Below, one piece after another: positions 62,228-64,000 of a DNA stretch of 64,000 nucleotides. The DNA is taken from assembly GCF_015594925.2 (NCBI RefSeq), contig NZ_CP087590.1, forward strand, positions 3,534,001-3,598,000, in the 5' to 3' direction. A program made the position numbers and the translations under genes. A model generated the notes under the pieces. The model saw nothing but the letters and a program-made list of their open reading frames with translations. It was not told the DNA's origin and made no database searches. The DNA is from Vibrio sp. VB16 (lineage in GTDB: Bacteria; Pseudomonadota; Gammaproteobacteria; Enterobacterales; Vibrionaceae). Positions within the stretch are counted from its first letter, which is position 1. Every line of letters starts with the position of its first letter.

Positions 62228-62286
62228 TAAACTAATTTATATGCATTAACAACGACATATTGGCTTTTTAAAGAGATGGCACAGTT

Positions 62287-63663
62287 ATGAAAATCATTAT
62301 TCTTGGAGCAGGTCAGGTTGGTGGCACACTCGCTGAAAATTTAGTGGGTGAAAATAACGATATCACCATCGTAGACAAAAACAGTGATCGCTTAAGGGAG
62401 CTTCAAGATAAATACGATTTACGAGTAGTCAATGGACACGCCAGTCACCCGAACACGTTACGCGAAGCCGGTGCTCAAGATGCGGACATGCTAGTGGCCG
62501 TGACCAACTCTGACGAAACCAATATGGCGGCTTGTCAGATTGCATTCACTATTTTTAATACACCCAATCGAATCGCTCGTATCCGTTCTCCTGAATATTT
62601 GAAAGAGAAAGAAACACTCTTCCACTCTGGCGCCGTACCAGTTGATCATTTAATTGCTCCTGAAGAGCTCGTGACTAGCTACATCGAACGTCTAATCCAG
62701 TACCCTGGCGCACTGCAAGTTGTCAGTTTTGCTGATAAGAAAGTAAGTTTGGTGGCAGTTAAAGCCTATTATGGTGGCCCTCTCGTTGGTAACGCACTTT
62801 CCACTCTGCGCGATCACATGCCTCATATAGATACGCGTGTCGCCGCTATTTTCAGACAAGGTCGACCTATCAGACCTCAAGGTACAACCATAATAGAAGC
62901 GGATGATGAAGTATTCTTCGTAGCGGATAGCTATCATATTCGTTCTATTATGAGTGAGCTACAACGACTCGAGAAGCCCTACAGACGTATTATGATCGTT
63001 GGTGGAGGTAATATCGGCTCTTCTCTAGCAAAACGATTAGAGCTTGATTACAGTGTGAAACTAATCGAACGCAGTTTAGCTCGAGCAGAAAAATTATCGG
63101 AAGAACTAGAAAAAACCATCGTATTTTGTGGTGATGCTGCCGACCAAGAACTGTTGATTGAAGAAAACATCGATCAGGTGGATGTTTTCATTGCGTTAAC
63201 TAATGAAGACGAAACCAACATTATGTCTGCCATGTTAGCAAAACGTATGGGTGCAAAAAAAGTAATGGTACTCATCCAACGTGGCGCTTATGTTGACCTC
63301 GTTCAGGGAGGCAATATTGATGTGGCTATTTCACCTCAACAGGCTACAATTTCGGCTCTATTAACTCACGTAAGGCGTGCCGATATTGTTAACGTATCTT
63401 CATTAAGACGCGGAGCAGCGGAAGCCATTGAAGCCATTGCGCACGGAGATGAAACCACATCAAAGGTTGTTGGCAGACCAATAGGTCAATTAAAACTGCC
63501 CCCTGGTACCACAATAGGCGCAATTGTCCGTGGTGAAGAAGTAATGATTGCTCATGACAAAACGGTGATAGAGCAAGATGACCACGTTGTTATGTTCCTT
63601 GTGGATAAAAAGTATGTTCCTGACGTTGAACTGCTTTTCCAACCTAGCCCGTTCTTTTTATAA
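62287..63663 (+). CDS. trkA: Trk potassium uptake regulatory protein TrkA
   Basis: 458 residues with two TrkA_N/TrkA_C repeats. The NAD-binding loops are IILGAGQVGGTLA at the N-terminus and IMIVGGGNIGSSLAKRL at about residue 235. TrkA is a peripheral membrane protein that gates the TrkH channel by binding NADH or ATP. The next gene, trkH, begins 18 bases later, so the two partners are encoded together. Confidence 0.97.
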   Translation: MKIIILGAGQVGGTLAENLVGENNDITIVDKNSDRLRELQDKYDLRVVNGHASHPNTLREAGAQDADMLVAVTNSDETNMAACQIAFTIFNTPNRIARIRSPEYLKEKETLFHSGAVPVDHLIAPEELVTSYIERLIQYPGALQVVSFADKKVSLVAVKAYYGGPLVGNALSTLRDHMPHIDTRVAAIFRQGRPIRPQGTTIIEADDEVFFVADSYHIRSIMSELQRLEKPYRRIMIVGGGNIGSSLAKRLELDYSVKLIERSLARAEKLSEELEKTIVFCGDAADQELLIEENIDQVDVFIALTNEDETNIMSAMLAKRMGAKKVMVLIQRGAYVDLVQGGNIDVAISPQQATISALLTHVRRADIVNVSSLRRGAAEAIEAIAHGDETTSKVVGRPIGQLKLPPGTTIGAIVRGEEVMIAHDKTVIEQDDHVVMFLVDKKYVPDVELLFQPSPFFL

Positions 63664-63681
63664 CTAGGCTAAGCGTTCATC

Positions 63682-64000
63682 ATGGTTAATTTTCGTCCAA
63701 TTATGTTTGTTATAGGGTTAGTATTATCAAAACTAGCCTTGTTTATGTACATTCCAACACTGGTCGCATTCTTTTCTGGTACTGACGGTTTTCTTGAGTT
63801 TGGCAAGGCGGTTGTCATCACGCATATCGCTGCATTTCTATGTATTTCGCTCGGTAAAACCGAACATTTCCGCCTTGGCGTAAGAGATATGTTTCTAATC
63901 ACATCCTTGGTTTGGATGATAGCGAGCGTATTTGCAGCACTCCCTTTTGTGTTTATTAACCATATCAGCTTCACGGATGCTTATTTTGAGACGATGTCTG
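63682..64000 (+). CDS. trkH: Trk potassium channel subunit TrkH (N-terminal part, cut by window edge)
   Basis: An open frame from the ATG at 63682 to the end of the window gives 106 residues with three membrane segments and the TrkH features PIMFVIGLVLSKLALFMYIP and LPFVFINHISFTDAYFETMS. TrkH is the potassium-conducting membrane subunit partnered by TrkA, which is encoded just upstream. The selectivity-filter regions lie beyond the window. Confidence 0.93.
   Translation, partial: MVNFRPIMFVIGLVLSKLALFMYIPTLVAFFSGTDGFLEFGKAVVITHIAAFLCISLGKTEHFRLGVRDMFLITSLVWMIASVFAALPFVFINHISFTDAYFETMS

Overview
The window is a stretch of a gamma-proteobacterial chromosome of the Vibrionaceae type, and the gene content fits the larger chromosome (chromosome 1) not far from its replication origin. 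The evidence for this is a hemCDXY block divergent from a class I cyaA, the cyaY-lptM-lysA-dapF-DUF484-xerC-yigB order, rRNA operons with Glu-Lys-Val and Ile-Ala spacer tRNAs, a CsrB-type RNA with many GGA motifs, and three closely spaced parS-like palindromes. No long foreign island is visible. The only recognisable mobile element is one IS630-family insertion.

Layout. 1-14 kb: a DTW-domain tRNA-modifying enzyme, the haem operon hemC-hemD-hemX-hemY (minus), then plus-strand cyaA, small lipoprotein lptM, lysine and cell-wall genes lysA-dapF, DUF484, xerC, yigB, and an orphan PAS-GGDEF diguanylate cyclase; cyaY is on the minus strand. 14.4-20.7 kb: tRNA-Ser and a complete minus-strand rRNA operon (16S-Glu-Lys-Val-23S-5S) with P1, P2 and boxA sites. 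20.7-35.2 kb: fre, a 2Fe-2S ferredoxin, ubiD, rho and trxA (minus), rhlB and gppA (plus), a queuosine-precursor transporter behind a preQ1-I riboswitch, recQ, rarD, a CsrB-family regulatory RNA with an upstream VarA/UvrY-like palindrome, and uvrD. 35.4-38.2 kb: a four-gene bufferin-type operon (DUF2282 precursor, MNIO/DUF692 enzyme, DUF2063 partner, DoxX), then a small H-NS-like protein. 38.3-43.7 kb: a Bcr/CflA efflux pump, a LysR regulator, an M24 aminopeptidase P and crcB; the three parS-like sites lie here. 43.7-51.8 kb: gene-poor DNA with decayed tRNA-Asp copies, the IS630 element, tRNA-Asp, and a second rRNA operon in the same orientation (16S-Ile-Ala-23S-5S). 51.9-64 kb: a gamma-carbonic anhydrase-like protein, aroE, DUF1488, hemF, tsaC, purEK behind a PurR box, a topoisomerase-type zinc-ribbon protein, smg, dprA, def, fmt, rsmB, trkA and the start of trkH.

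How the parts work together. Most genes are housekeeping: tetrapyrrole synthesis (hemCDXY, hemF), cAMP and c-di-GMP signalling, translation (two rrn operons, def, fmt, rsmB, tsaC), RNA turnover and termination (rho, rhlB, CsrB RNA), DNA repair and topology (uvrD, recQ, xerC, dprA), and potassium uptake (trkA, trkH). The most interesting elements are the parS cluster, the bufferin operon, the CsrB and preQ1 RNA regulators, the pair of near-identical rRNA operons that could recombine, and the decayed tRNA-Asp copies around the IS element.
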